Assembly: GCA_021825365.1 (NCBI GenBank)
Contig: JAKAHR010000003.1
Span: 88,390-152,389 of the forward strand
From: Nitrospirota bacterium
GTDB taxonomy: Bacteria > Nitrospirota > Thermodesulfovibrionia > Thermodesulfovibrionales > UBA6898
Reading direction: 5' to 3'
DNA: 64,000 bases
Shown: positions 23,155 to 32,688 of the stretch, in pieces
How the letters are laid out: each line of letters opens with the position of its first letter
Position numbering within the stretch: the first letter of the stretch is position 1
The notes under the pieces: model-generated
Databases searched by the model: none
What the model saw: the letters and a program-made list of their open reading frames with translations, nothing else
What the model was told of the DNA's origin: nothing
Position numbers and translations under genes: made by a program

Positions 23155-23535
23155 ATGTACGCAAACCAGCTCGAGGCATATCGCACCGTCCAGAAGACGA
23201 CCATGTCCGACCGGGAGATCGAGGCAGCGGTCCTCACCAAGGCGGCAAACAAGCTGAAACAGTGCCAGGACAACTGGGACGATCCCGACAGCCGGGAGAA
23301 ACTCGACGAGGCGCTGAAGTTCAACCAGCTCCTCTGGAGCATCTTCCAGAGCGAACTGGCAAAACCCGATCATCCTCTTCCGAAGAATCTCCGGGAGGAC
23401 GTACTCAATCTCAGCCTCTTCATCGACAAGCGGATACTCGAAATCATGGCGTATCCATCCCCTGAAAAACTCACCGCCATCATCAATATAAACCTCAACA
23501 TCGCGGCCGGGTTGCGGGGCTCACCCTCCGAATAG
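23155..23535 (+). CDS. flaF: Flagellin biosynthesis regulator FlaF
   Basis: A 126-residue protein with the FlaF pattern throughout: opening 'MYANQLEAYRTVQ', 'REIEAAVLTKAANKL', 'LDEALKFNQLLWSIF', 'LPKNLREDVLNLSLFIDKRILEI' in outline, and the ending 'LTAIININLNIAAGLRG'. In Alphaproteobacteria FlaF binds flagellin and couples its synthesis to secretion, opposing FlbT. The ATG at 23155 was chosen on homology; AGGAGG precedes it by 9 bases. Its partner flbT lies 21 kb away at 44616. A 97-base gap precedes the gene. Confidence 0.88.
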   Translation: MYANQLEAYRTVQKTTMSDREIEAAVLTKAANKLKQCQDNWDDPDSREKLDEALKFNQLLWSIFQSELAKPDHPLPKNLREDVLNLSLFIDKRILEIMAYPSPEKLTAIININLNIAAGLRGSPSE

Positions 23536-23546
23536 CCGACGCGGCA

Positions 23547-26153
23547 TCAGCCGGGTTTCTCAAGAAGATACACCGCATAGATTGACGCGCCCGCTGCGTC
23601 CTTCACCTCAAGGGCCTGCAGCACCGTAAAGGATGAGACGCGCTCATCCCACCAGGGCTTCGGCCTTACCGTCAGGTGAAGGGGCCGGCCCATCCTGGAA
23701 CCGAAGACGTCGTGATAGAGGGCGACCTGAAGAAAGACATACCTCCTCGTCCAGAAGCGCAGGTTTGCCAGGACCGCGTCGATCCGGTCCGTCGGGATGT
23801 GTTCGAGGACATCCGTACAGACGACCGCATCGAAGGCGTCTTCTTCGAACAGGCCCCTGTCCCACAGGGACCCCACGGTCAGGAGAGAATCCTTCAGAGG
23901 CATAAGGTCCGCGTCGAGGCAGTTGTCGGCGATATCCACGCCGTGGCAGGCGAACCCCATCGCCGTCATCTTCTTGCAGAGTTTTCCTGACCCGATCCCT
24001 GCGTCGAGCACTGTCGAAACCCCGTGCTCCCTGAAGAATTCGAGGAACCTGATGCTCTTCGACAGTTCCAGCCCGGGAGAACAGAGGGCATAGGCCCGGT
24101 CGCCCAGGTCCCACGCGGTCAGGTATTTTTCCCTTTCAGCGGCAGCAGGGTCTCCGGCCGCCTCGACCGGCTGCTGAGCAGCCCTTTCCCCGTGCGTGGG
24201 GACAATGTCCCTGTACGATGTCGCCGCCTTGCCGGGGAGTCCGGCCTCCCCCGCTGCCGCGGCGGCGAGTTCCTGAGCGACCCTACCGAAGGTAGCGGAC
24301 CACTCCCCGTTCTCTCCCTGCCGGAGGAGCCTCACGGAGGCGTACCAGGGCGTATCCTCCACATCCTTCATCCATCGCCAGTCACACCCCCGGGGCAGAA
24401 GCACCCATGTCGGCACCCCCAGGGCGCCCGCCATGTGGACGGTCGAGTTGTCGACCGAGATAACGAGGTCAAGGGCCGCGATCTCGGCCGCAAGCCCGTC
24501 GAGGTCCTTCAGCGGGTCGGCATCCGGCCAGGAGTGGATGGTCACCCCCAGGCGTTCCATCGCCGCCGAGAGTTCGGATGCGCAATCCCCATACTGCAGG
24601 CTGACGAACCGGACCCCCTGCACGCCAAAGAGGGGCGCCCACTGTTCGAGCGTCGTGGAGCGCAGCCGGCGAACGCTGGCCTCCTTCCCGCCCTTCCATG
24701 ATATGCCCACCCTGAGTCCTCCCCCCATATCCCCGAAGCGGACCCGCCATTTCTCAACCTTCTCCGCATCCGCCTTCAGGTAGGACCGTTGCTGGGGAAA
24801 ACTCTGAAGGTCCTGCCGGAAATGAAGAGGCAGGCTCCCCAGGGGGATCGCCATGTCGATGGGGAGAATTTCCGGAGGGATCTGCCCCTTGATGATGGGG
24901 CAGAACGTCATTCCGGGAAAGGAGCGCGAAAAAAGCGGCACAAGACGGGGGTCGCACTCTCCGATGCATCTGCCCGACAGCCGCAGGGCATCCGGCAGGA
25001 GGGATGCGAACATGATCTCATCGCCGACCCCCTGTTCCGCATATATCAGCAGCGTCCTGCCCTGCAGGTCGGATCCGTCCCAGCGGGGGAACGGGAAGGC
25101 CCTCAGGGTTGTCCCCTTTCTGAAGGCCCGCCATTCGTATTTCAGCCAGCCCTCGCGCGAGTAGCCGCAGTTGAGGAGAGGGAGCGCGATGTTCCAGTGA
25201 TAGTCGGCCACATCCGGCCTGATCGCTATCGCCTGCTCAAAACTCGCCAGCGACTCCTCGGGGCGTCCGTCCTCCGAAAGGATGAGGCCACGGTTGTTGT
25301 ACGCATCGCTATAGGAAGGGTCCAGGGCGAGTGCGCGCTGCACACACTCCAGCGCTTCGCCGAGACGGCCCTGCTTCCTGAGGGCAACCCCGAGATTGTT
25401 CCATGCAGGGGCAAATTCGGGGCCGAGGGCGACGGCCTGTCTCAGGAAGCCTTCCGCCTCCTCGCACCGCTCAAGCTCGTTCAGCACGGTCCCGAGGTTA
25501 TAGTGCGCCTCGAGATAATCAGGCCTGCCCTTCAGCGCCAGCGCATAGTGTGCCATTGCCTGCTCAGGGTCTTTCATGTCCTGCAGCAGGACGCCGATAT
25601 TGAAATGGGCATCCGGATACCCAGGTCTCAGTTTCAGCGCCCGCTGAAAACTCTGCAGCGCGGCTTCCGGCTTGCCCGCCTTCTTCAACGCGCAGCCGAG
25701 ATTATAATGCCCCTCCGCCAGGGCCGGTTTCAGCCGAAGGGCTGATTCAAAGTGTGAAATCGCCCCTTCCGTGTCATCTGCGGCAAAGAGCCCGTTTGCG
25801 AGGTTGTAATGAGCCTCAGCGCTCCGGGGGTCGAGGCGCAGGGCGATGCGATAACATTCCATCGCCTCGACCGCTCTCCCCAGCTCCTTCAGGGCATTGC
25901 CGAGATTCAGGTGGAAAAAAGAGACCCTGGCGTCCTGTTGAATGGCGCGGCGGATAAGAAGCTCCGCCTCCTGATACTTCCCCCTGCCGTGCTCGATGGT
26001 GCCGAGCAGGTGCAGGGCATCCGCATTATCGGCATCCGAGGACAGGATGTCCCGATACAGTGCCTCCGCATCATCGATCCGGCCGGCCTGGTGGAGCCGC
26101 ACCGCCTTCTGCAGTCTATGCTGCGCCTGCTGCCCTGCGTTCTTCACATTCAT
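23547..26153 (-). CDS. TPR - heptosyltransferase-like - methyltransferase fusion protein
   Basis: An 868-residue three-part protein. Residues about 5-330 are nine or ten TPR units ('A-HYNLGCALKKAGKPEAALQSF' style). Residues about 350-640 form a GT9/heptosyltransferase-like fold ending with 'LVISVDNSTVHMAGALGVPTWVLLP', the nucleotide-sugar-site motif of that group. Residues about 690-868 are a class I SAM methyltransferase with 'VLDAGIGSGKLCKKM' and 'FDAVVCTDVLEHI'. TPR-glycosyltransferase fusions commonly glycosylate proteins. The methyltransferase may cap the glycan, as in some flagellin glycans. It is the last gene of the 19-kb operon and converges on flaF. The ATG has GAAGGAGA 6 bases upstream and overlaps the previous gene by 38 bases. 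Confidence 0.85.
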   Translation of the reverse strand: MNVKNAGQQAQHRLQKAVRLHQAGRIDDAEALYRDILSSDADNADALHLLGTIEHGRGKYQEAELLIRRAIQQDARVSFFHLNLGNALKELGRAVEAMECYRIALRLDPRSAEAHYNLANGLFAADDTEGAISHFESALRLKPALAEGHYNLGCALKKAGKPEAALQSFQRALKLRPGYPDAHFNIGVLLQDMKDPEQAMAHYALALKGRPDYLEAHYNLGTVLNELERCEEAEGFLRQAVALGPEFAPAWNNLGVALRKQGRLGEALECVQRALALDPSYSDAYNNRGLILSEDGRPEESLASFEQAIAIRPDVADYHWNIALPLLNCGYSREGWLKYEWRAFRKGTTLRAFPFPRWDGSDLQGRTLLIYAEQGVGDEIMFASLLPDALRLSGRCIGECDPRLVPLFSRSFPGMTFCPIIKGQIPPEILPIDMAIPLGSLPLHFRQDLQSFPQQRSYLKADAEKVEKWRVRFGDMGGGLRVGISWKGGKEASVRRLRSTTLEQWAPLFGVQGVRFVSLQYGDCASELSAAMERLGVTIHSWPDADPLKDLDGLAAEIAALDLVISVDNSTVHMAGALGVPTWVLLPRGCDWRWMKDVEDTPWYASVRLLRQGENGEWSATFGRVAQELAAAAAGEAGLPGKAATSYRDIVPTHGERAAQQPVEAAGDPAAAEREKYLTAWDLGDRAYALCSPGLELSKSIRFLEFFREHGVSTVLDAGIGSGKLCKKMTAMGFACHGVDIADNCLDADLMPLKDSLLTVGSLWDRGLFEEDAFDAVVCTDVLEHIPTDRIDAVLANLRFWTRRYVFLQVALYHDVFGSRMGRPLHLTVRPKPWWDERVSSFTVLQALEVKDAAGASIYAVYLLEKPG

Positions 26154-29100
26154 CCCGTATCTCCTTCAGCTCGTCGTTGACCGCTCCCGACTCGAGGACC
26201 GCCTGCACCATACGCGCCGCGCACTCGAATCTCCCCGCTGCTACCAGGCGGCGGGCCACATCAGCCGCCGCTCCCTCAAACCCCGGGCCCATCGGCTGCC
26301 GTCCGATCATGCAGCCCGCTGCCGAACCCTTCAGTGCGCAGCGGGCCAGACAGAGGCTCACCCTGGCCGTCTCATACTCCGGTTCCCTGGCCGCCAGTTC
26401 TTCAAGAAGGGTGACGGATCTTTCCGCCTCCCCCGCATACAGCTCCGCCAGGGCGCAGTTCAGCAGCGCCTCTTTCATCCCGGGCGCCACCTCCGCCGCA
26501 CGCCGTGCAGGGCCGAGCGCCTCCTGATACTGTCCTGTATCAAGGAGGATCGAGCCGATGTTGAGAAGGGCCACGGCACAATCAGGGCTGAGCAGGAGGA
26601 GGCGCTGCCATAATGCCAGGGCCTCGTCGAACTTCCCCAACTCCCGTGCCTGCACCGCAAGCTCCCGTAGCGCGTCGACCGTGTCTCCTGTTTCCTCCAG
26701 CTTGCGCAGGCCGAGCCGGTAATAGGTCTCCCCTTTGAGCGCTGTCCTCGACTCGTCCAGTTTCCCGTAATGGTGGATGGGGACAGGGCACGACCGTACG
26801 GGTATGCCGGCAGCCTCAAGGGAAGGCTCTACCGCTTCGTGGACCGGGTTTCTGAACCTGATGCGGTCGTCCCTCCTGAATATCCTCACCTTTGTCCCGG
26901 GGAACCATCCGCTGCCCTCCTCTTCCGTAGGGTAGTCGCCGCGGTTAGGGGTCCATCCGACCACATTCTGCGACAGCGTATAACTCCTCGTGGTAACGGC
27001 AAAGCCGGCAGGCGCCGCACCGGCCAAGCGGATCAACGAGCGGAGCGCCGCATGGTCGCGCGGGGAGATCGTCTCGTCCGCATCGAGGATGAGAACCCAG
27101 TCTCCCCTGGCCTTCTCTATGGAGACGTTGCGGGCCTCCGAGAAATCCTCTGTCCAGGGGAAATCGTACACCTTCGCCCCGAAGGCCTCGGCGATCTCCC
27201 TGGTGCGGTCCGTTGAGCCGGTGTCCACGACGATCATCTCCTGCACCAGCGATTTCACGCTCCCCAGGCTCCGGGCGATATTCCTTTCTTCGTTTCTTGC
27301 GATCATGCAGAGCGAGAGGGAGGGGGTTTCAGGAGACTCCGGGATCTCCCGCGTACCCAGGGAACGGCGGACGGCAAGGGCGCCTTCGAGCATCCCTTCG
27401 TCGATCCCGAAAACAGCCAGGGCATCCTCTATCAGGGGCATGGCCGCGGCCGCTTTGCCCTGCCTGATAAGGATGTCGATGAGCAGGAGGGCGATCCTCT
27501 GGTCCAGGGGATGGAGAGCGGCCGCATCCTCAAAGAGGGGAAGGGCCTGCTCCCAGGCCCCACGAGCGGTCACGGCCTGGTAGTAATTATTGACAACGTC
27601 CGCAGACTGGGGGGCGAGGCTGAACCCGCGCCCCAGGAGCTGAAGCGCCTCTTCCTGCCTTGCTTCCGCCCAGGCCAGCAGGCCGAGGTTCGTCCAGGGC
27701 TCGCCATACCCGGGGTCCGACTCCCCCGAGCGTCTGAACAGATCGGCCGCGGAGGACCGCTCACCCTTCTTGTAGGCGATGAGCCCGGCCAGGTTAAGGG
27801 CGGCCGCATCGGAAGGCGCCCTCCGCAGGATTTCCTCTGCGCATGCTGCCGCTTCATCGAGACGGTCGAGGCCCTCGCAGCAGAGCCCGCGCAACAGGAG
27901 ATCGTCGGCATCGTCAGCTCCGCGTCCTGCCGTACCGGTCAGGAGATCAAGGGCATCCTGGTACTGCCGGGCGTCGATAAGGAGCTTTGCGAGACACCGG
28001 CGAAGCCGTACCTCCTCCGGCATCCTCCCCATCGCTTCAACCAGCAGTTTGTGCGCATCGCCTGGCCTTCCCCGGTGATAGAGCGCCTCAGCCCCGGCGA
28101 CGGCGGAAAGCGCCGCGAGTCTCCTGCCCACGGGGTCGGCAGGGTCCGCCTTCTGCCACTTGTCATGGAAGAGCCTGCGGTTGCCTGTCATGAATCTTTG
28201 ATGGTCCAGCCTGTTGCCGATAAAGCTCCGGCTTCCGTAGTGGTGGATGAAGACGTCTCCGGCGATGCAGTTCCTGAGGCCCGCCAGTTCCGCGCGCAGA
28301 CAAAGATCATCATCTTCGAAATTTCCGCTTCCGAAGGCCTCGTCGAGAAGGCCGATGCGCTCCACCAGCTCTCTCCTGAAGAGCATGCAGAAGCCGACGA
28401 TCCTCGGATGCAATATGCGCCGGTGTCGGTATCTCTCCCTGAATCCCTTCGCAAAGGCGTCCAGGCCGGCCGGCTCATAGTCCGCATGGCAGAGCCTCTG
28501 GATTCCGCTTATATTGTTCGTCAGCGGGCCGACGATGCCGATGTCAGGTCCGCTCTCCAGACACTCCTTCATGCCCGCCAGCCACTCCGGGGTGACGACG
28601 ACATCATTATTCAGCAGCATGATATATTCCCCGGAGGCCGCGGCGATGCCCTGGTTGCAGCCCCTGGCGAAGCCGAGGTTCGTGCTGTTTTGGATGAGCC
28701 GGTAGCGGCCATTCCTGTTGACGAGTTTCCTGAGCCACTTCACGGTGCCGTCCGCCGATCCGTTGTCAACAAAGATGATCTCATGCGGCTCCTTCGTATG
28801 CCTCCGGATGCTCTCGACGCACTCCTTCGTGTATCGCAATTCATTGAAGGTGAGCATGATGATCGAGACAAGTCCGTGGGCCGGTCTTTTCGTATCTTCT
28901 GCCGCCCCTCCGGCCGCCTGAGTGATCACCGCCGTCTTCCCGGCGGAGAGTCCCCTCTTCGTCGCCTCGAGATAGGCCTTGCCGTGCCGCATGTCCGGCT
29001 CGAGATGGTTCCCCTCCCCCCACTCGTTCCAGGCATTGATGAATAGCAGGTTCTCGTCCAGGCGGTAATCGTCTATCCTCCGCGCGATGCCGGCAAGCCA

Positions 29101-32100
29101 CGCCTCGTAGAGGCCGGGGGTCGATCCGTCAAGCACCACCGCGGCCTGTCTCCTGCGGGGTGAGTTGTCCCACATCGGGGTTACCCCGGGAAACCTCTTG
29201 TAGGGAGGAATACCCTTGGCGAGCATCTGTTTGACCACTGCCTCATAATCAAACACGAGATGGTCGCCCTGCAGCTTTGCCTTCGGCCTGCCGAGGTTTC
29301 CCCAGTCCGGCTGGAACTCCACCGCCGCATCGAATCCCTTCAGGCCGGGATCGTAGCATTCATACGGTGCGCTCTCGACCCTGCACAGATAAAGCTCCTC
29401 CCCGGCCCGGGCGGCCTCTTTGCGCCATAGCGCGACCGTCGCCGAGGCGTCGGGCATGCGGGTGGACAGGTAGATCAGCATGAGAGGTTTGCCCTTGATC
29501 CTGATGTACCTCTTGTCCTGAAAGACCCGGAGGAGCCAACGGATATGCTCGCGGTCGTCCTCGGGGCTGAACCGCTGCTCCATCAGGATCTCTCCCTGCC
29601 TGCCGTCCCAGGCCCTGGTCCAGTGTTCATCCGCCCAACAGAGACAGAAGGGAAAGTCCGGCCTTCCCGAGGCGAGGACCTCATCCAGCGGGAGGTTCAG
29701 CAGGCGGCTCCCCATGAACCAATAGTGGTAATAACAGAACCCGTGGATCCCGTGGCGTCTCGCCAACTCCGCCTGCTGCTCCCTTATCTCCGGGTCCCGC
29801 AGGTCGTAGTATCCCAGGTCAGCGGGTTCATGGGGCTGATAGTGGCCCGGGAAGAGCGGCTTCGCCTTTCGCACGTTCGTCCATTCCGTAAATCCCTCGC
29901 CCCACCACCGGTCATTTTCGGGTATCTGATGGTATTGGGGCAGATAGAAGGCGATCGCCTTGATGCTCTTGTCTGCGCTCACACCGTCCCGCCGGGGCGA
30001 CCCGAGGCTTTTCTCAAGTTCACGGTAGATGCGTGACAAATCTTCACCCCGTTTGCGCGCCTGCAGAAGGTCCTTCAGGAGACTGCCGAAGGTCTCCAGG
30101 TGTCCGGCGAGCGCGGCGCTGCCGATAGCCTCCGCTGCCCTGCGGTCTCTCTCAACCTCTTCGATCACGCCGGCTGTCAACGATTTCTCGCGTTCCCGGA
30201 CAGCACTGACGAGGTCATCGGATTCCAGGACGCCCGTGAGAAATCCATCCCCCCCCTGATCTTCCGGCCCGGCCGCCAACCCCTCAGCCGCCCTGCCGGG
30301 AGAAGACGCGCCTCCGGCCTTTTCACTCGCCCGGTCCGCAAGCGTCTCGGCGCGCTGAATGACCTCCCGGAGTCCGTAGCTCTTGGCCTCATTGATCGTG
30401 GATCTGAGATAGGTGAGGCCGATCGCAGCCTGCCCTTTGTCGATCATGATCTCGGACACCTGCAGCCGGGTGTCGAAATACAGGCCCAGGTCATCGGCAC
30501 TGGCGGAAAGCATCACCGCACGCTTCATGATTTCGAGGGCTTCCTTCGGCTTCCCCGGCAGGCTGCTACCTGCCTCGCGGAGAAGAGAAGCTACCCCCTG
30601 TCTAAGTTCACCGCCGCCGGATGGACCCCGTGCGTCAATCGCCCGTCCCACCATGTCCGCACACCACTCCTTCAGACCGGCCAGGCCCTTTGCGGACGGC
30701 CGCGATGCTTCGGCATCCGCAGCCACCGACACGGCGGCAACGATGTCCGCCTTCCGGAGCGCCGGGGAGGTCCCGAGGAAGGCCCTCACGCGCTGTTCGA
30801 TATCATCCGCCACCGTCTCCCTCAGCGCCCCGGATTCGGCGATGATGTCTCCTGCCTGATCGAGGGCTATCATCTTGGCCCGGAAGATCTCCTCTATCTC
30901 CCGGACGCCCTTGAACCGGTGAGTCTCGTTCGCCTCGTGGACACGGTATCCGATCAGGCGGTCGGCCAGATAGGCGACATCGAAATGAAGGGATATCCTG
31001 AGCCACATCTCCCAGTCGACGGCATAGGAGAGTCTTGCATCGAAGCCGGAGAGCATCTCGACACAGCTGCGCCTCATGACGACTCCGGGGCAGCAGACGA
31101 GGTTTTCCCCGGTGATCAGCCTCCGGAAGAAATCAGCCCCCCTGCTCACGAAATCGCGGGGGCCGGTCGCGGTGAACCAGTGATCTCCGATGGTCTCGTC
31201 TTTCGGCCCGATGACCCGGACGTCCGAATAGACAAAACCGATTGCGTCGTTTTCCCGAAGGAGCCTCACCTTGCGCTCCAGGTTCCCGGCATACATCATG
31301 TCATCCTGATGAAAGACGCAGACGTAAGCCGCGCGTGCGAGGCTAAGGCAGTGGTTCCAGTTTCCGACCAGGCCTCTCCGCGCATCGTTCCGGTAATATA
31401 CGATCCGCGGGTCAGTGAAGGACCTGACGATCTCTTCCGTGTTGTCTGAAGACTGATCGTCGACGATGAGCAGTTCGTAATCCCGATATCCCTGGCCCAG
31501 GACGCTCTGGATCGCCTTCCCCAGATATTTCGCCCCGTTGTATGCGGGTATGCATATGCTGAGTTCAGGGGCACCGGGTTCTTCGGCCCGCGCAGGGACG
31601 GGGACGGATTCTTCTTTCCTCGTCCGGATGGCAGGCGGCTCAGGGGCATTTTCGATCGCCGAGCGCGTCGCTTCGAGATAGGAATGGCCCCACTTCGCGT
31701 CCGGCTCAAGGTAGGCGCCCTCACCCCATTCGTTCCAGGCATTGATGAAGATGAAATTCTCCTCAGGCGAAAAGGGCCTGAAATCCGCCGCCACGGTCTG
31801 CAGCCATCGGCCGTAGAGTTCGGGGGTAGAGTTGTGCAGCACGGTCTGGTTCTGCCTTCGGCGCGGCGTATTGTCCCACCCCGGGCTCACACAGGGATAT
31901 CGTTTGTAATCCGGTTTTTCCCTGCGGAGCATCGCCTGTACGAAATCCGCATATGCATAAATCCCGCCGTAGGCATCCAGCTTCCTGATCGGGGGAGGCA
32001 TATGGAGCCCGTCAGGCTGAAATTCGACGGCAGCGTCGAACCCGATGCTCCCCGGAGTCGGCATGGCAAGGCCGCCCACACGGCTCTCGACCAGGGCCAG

Positions 32101-32688
32101 GTAGATATCCCCGATCCCCAGCCTCCGCGCCTCCTGTCTCCAGATCGCAGCCGTCTGCAGAGGGTCGGGAAGGATATTCACCCGGTACACGAGGAAGAGG
32201 GGTCTGCCGTCGACCCGTATATACCGGGGGTCCCTGAAGGCCTCCGCCAGCCGGCGCATATGCTCAAGGTCATCCTCAGGCGTATACCGCTGCGCGATGA
32301 GCACATCTTTTTCAAGGCCGTCCCAGGCCCTGGTCCAGTTTTCGTTCGCCCAGCAAAGGCAAAACGGGAAATCGGGGCTGCCCGAGGAGAGCACCTCATC
32401 AAACGGCCGATGCAGCAGTCTCTTCCCGTTGAACCAGTAATGGTAATAGCAGAAGCCGTATATCCCGTGGCGTGCGGCCAGTTCCGCCTGCTCGCGCCTC
32501 ACCTCCGGCAGGCGCAGGTCATAATAGCCGAGGTCAGCGGGAAGGCGGGGCTGATAGTGCCCTTCGAAAAGCGGCCGGCCTTTGACCACGTTGTTCCACT
32601 CGGTGAAACCCTTTCCCCACCATGCATCGTTTTCCGGGATAGGATGATATTGGGGGAGGTAGAAGGCGATCAGCCGGTGTGTTGTCAT
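26116..32688 (-). CDS. Giant multi-domain glycosyltransferase (2 WbsX-like, 3 GT2, TPR)
   Basis: A 2190-residue protein that fuses, in order: a WbsX-like domain (about 5-350, 'IAFYLPQYHPIPEND', 'GFTEWNNV'), a GT2 domain (about 375-600, 'LSICIPAYNGAKYL', 'FHQDD'), a helical linker (600-900), a second WbsX-like domain (908-1255), a second GT2 (1273-1500, 'SIIMLTFNE', 'LNNDV'), TPRs (1520-1770), a third GT2 (1790-1960, 'LCMIARNEE', 'ILDADE') and more TPRs (1990-2180). All three GT2 parts retain their DxD-type acidic motif. It probably builds several linkages of one glycan on a TPR-bound acceptor. It overlaps both neighbours. No internal stop or frameshift is seen. Confidence 0.88.
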   Translation of the reverse strand: MTTHRLIAFYLPQYHPIPENDAWWGKGFTEWNNVVKGRPLFEGHYQPRLPADLGYYDLRLPEVRREQAELAARHGIYGFCYYHYWFNGKRLLHRPFDEVLSSGSPDFPFCLCWANENWTRAWDGLEKDVLIAQRYTPEDDLEHMRRLAEAFRDPRYIRVDGRPLFLVYRVNILPDPLQTAAIWRQEARRLGIGDIYLALVESRVGGLAMPTPGSIGFDAAVEFQPDGLHMPPPIRKLDAYGGIYAYADFVQAMLRREKPDYKRYPCVSPGWDNTPRRRQNQTVLHNSTPELYGRWLQTVAADFRPFSPEENFIFINAWNEWGEGAYLEPDAKWGHSYLEATRSAIENAPEPPAIRTRKEESVPVPARAEEPGAPELSICIPAYNGAKYLGKAIQSVLGQGYRDYELLIVDDQSSDNTEEIVRSFTDPRIVYYRNDARRGLVGNWNHCLSLARAAYVCVFHQDDMMYAGNLERKVRLLRENDAIGFVYSDVRVIGPKDETIGDHWFTATGPRDFVSRGADFFRRLITGENLVCCPGVVMRRSCVEMLSGFDARLSYAVDWEMWLRISLHFDVAYLADRLIGYRVHEANETHRFKGVREIEEIFRAKMIALDQAGDIIAESGALRETVADDIEQRVRAFLGTSPALRKADIVAAVSVAADAEASRPSAKGLAGLKEWCADMVGRAIDARGPSGGGELRQGVASLLREAGSSLPGKPKEALEIMKRAVMLSASADDLGLYFDTRLQVSEIMIDKGQAAIGLTYLRSTINEAKSYGLREVIQRAETLADRASEKAGGASSPGRAAEGLAAGPEDQGGDGFLTGVLESDDLVSAVREREKSLTAGVIEEVERDRRAAEAIGSAALAGHLETFGSLLKDLLQARKRGEDLSRIYRELEKSLGSPRRDGVSADKSIKAIAFYLPQYHQIPENDRWWGEGFTEWTNVRKAKPLFPGHYQPHEPADLGYYDLRDPEIREQQAELARRHGIHGFCYYHYWFMGSRLLNLPLDEVLASGRPDFPFCLCWADEHWTRAWDGRQGEILMEQRFSPEDDREHIRWLLRVFQDKRYIRIKGKPLMLIYLSTRMPDASATVALWRKEAARAGEELYLCRVESAPYECYDPGLKGFDAAVEFQPDWGNLGRPKAKLQGDHLVFDYEAVVKQMLAKGIPPYKRFPGVTPMWDNSPRRRQAAVVLDGSTPGLYEAWLAGIARRIDDYRLDENLLFINAWNEWGEGNHLEPDMRHGKAYLEATKRGLSAGKTAVITQAAGGAAEDTKRPAHGLVSIIMLTFNELRYTKECVESIRRHTKEPHEIIFVDNGSADGTVKWLRKLVNRNGRYRLIQNSTNLGFARGCNQGIAAASGEYIMLLNNDVVVTPEWLAGMKECLESGPDIGIVGPLTNNISGIQRLCHADYEPAGLDAFAKGFRERYRHRRILHPRIVGFCMLFRRELVERIGLLDEAFGSGNFEDDDLCLRAELAGLRNCIAGDVFIHHYGSRSFIGNRLDHQRFMTGNRRLFHDKWQKADPADPVGRRLAALSAVAGAEALYHRGRPGDAHKLLVEAMGRMPEEVRLRRCLAKLLIDARQYQDALDLLTGTAGRGADDADDLLLRGLCCEGLDRLDEAAACAEEILRRAPSDAAALNLAGLIAYKKGERSSAADLFRRSGESDPGYGEPWTNLGLLAWAEARQEEALQLLGRGFSLAPQSADVVNNYYQAVTARGAWEQALPLFEDAAALHPLDQRIALLLIDILIRQGKAAAAMPLIEDALAVFGIDEGMLEGALAVRRSLGTREIPESPETPSLSLCMIARNEERNIARSLGSVKSLVQEMIVVDTGSTDRTREIAEAFGAKVYDFPWTEDFSEARNVSIEKARGDWVLILDADETISPRDHAALRSLIRLAGAAPAGFAVTTRSYTLSQNVVGWTPNRGDYPTEEEGSGWFPGTKVRIFRRDDRIRFRNPVHEAVEPSLEAAGIPVRSCPVPIHHYGKLDESRTALKGETYYRLGLRKLEETGDTVDALRELAVQARELGKFDEALALWQRLLLLSPDCAVALLNIGSILLDTGQYQEALGPARRAAEVAPGMKEALLNCALAELYAGEAERSVTLLEELAAREPEYETARVSLCLARCALKGSAAGCMIGRQPMGPGFEGAAADVARRLVAAGRFECAARMVQAVLESGAVNDELKEIRDECEERRAAGAA

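Noticed and set aside
30100..31449. 449-residue plus-strand open frame inside the giant glycosyltransferase
   Set aside because: It is antisense to a well-supported multi-domain protein and shows no family motif.
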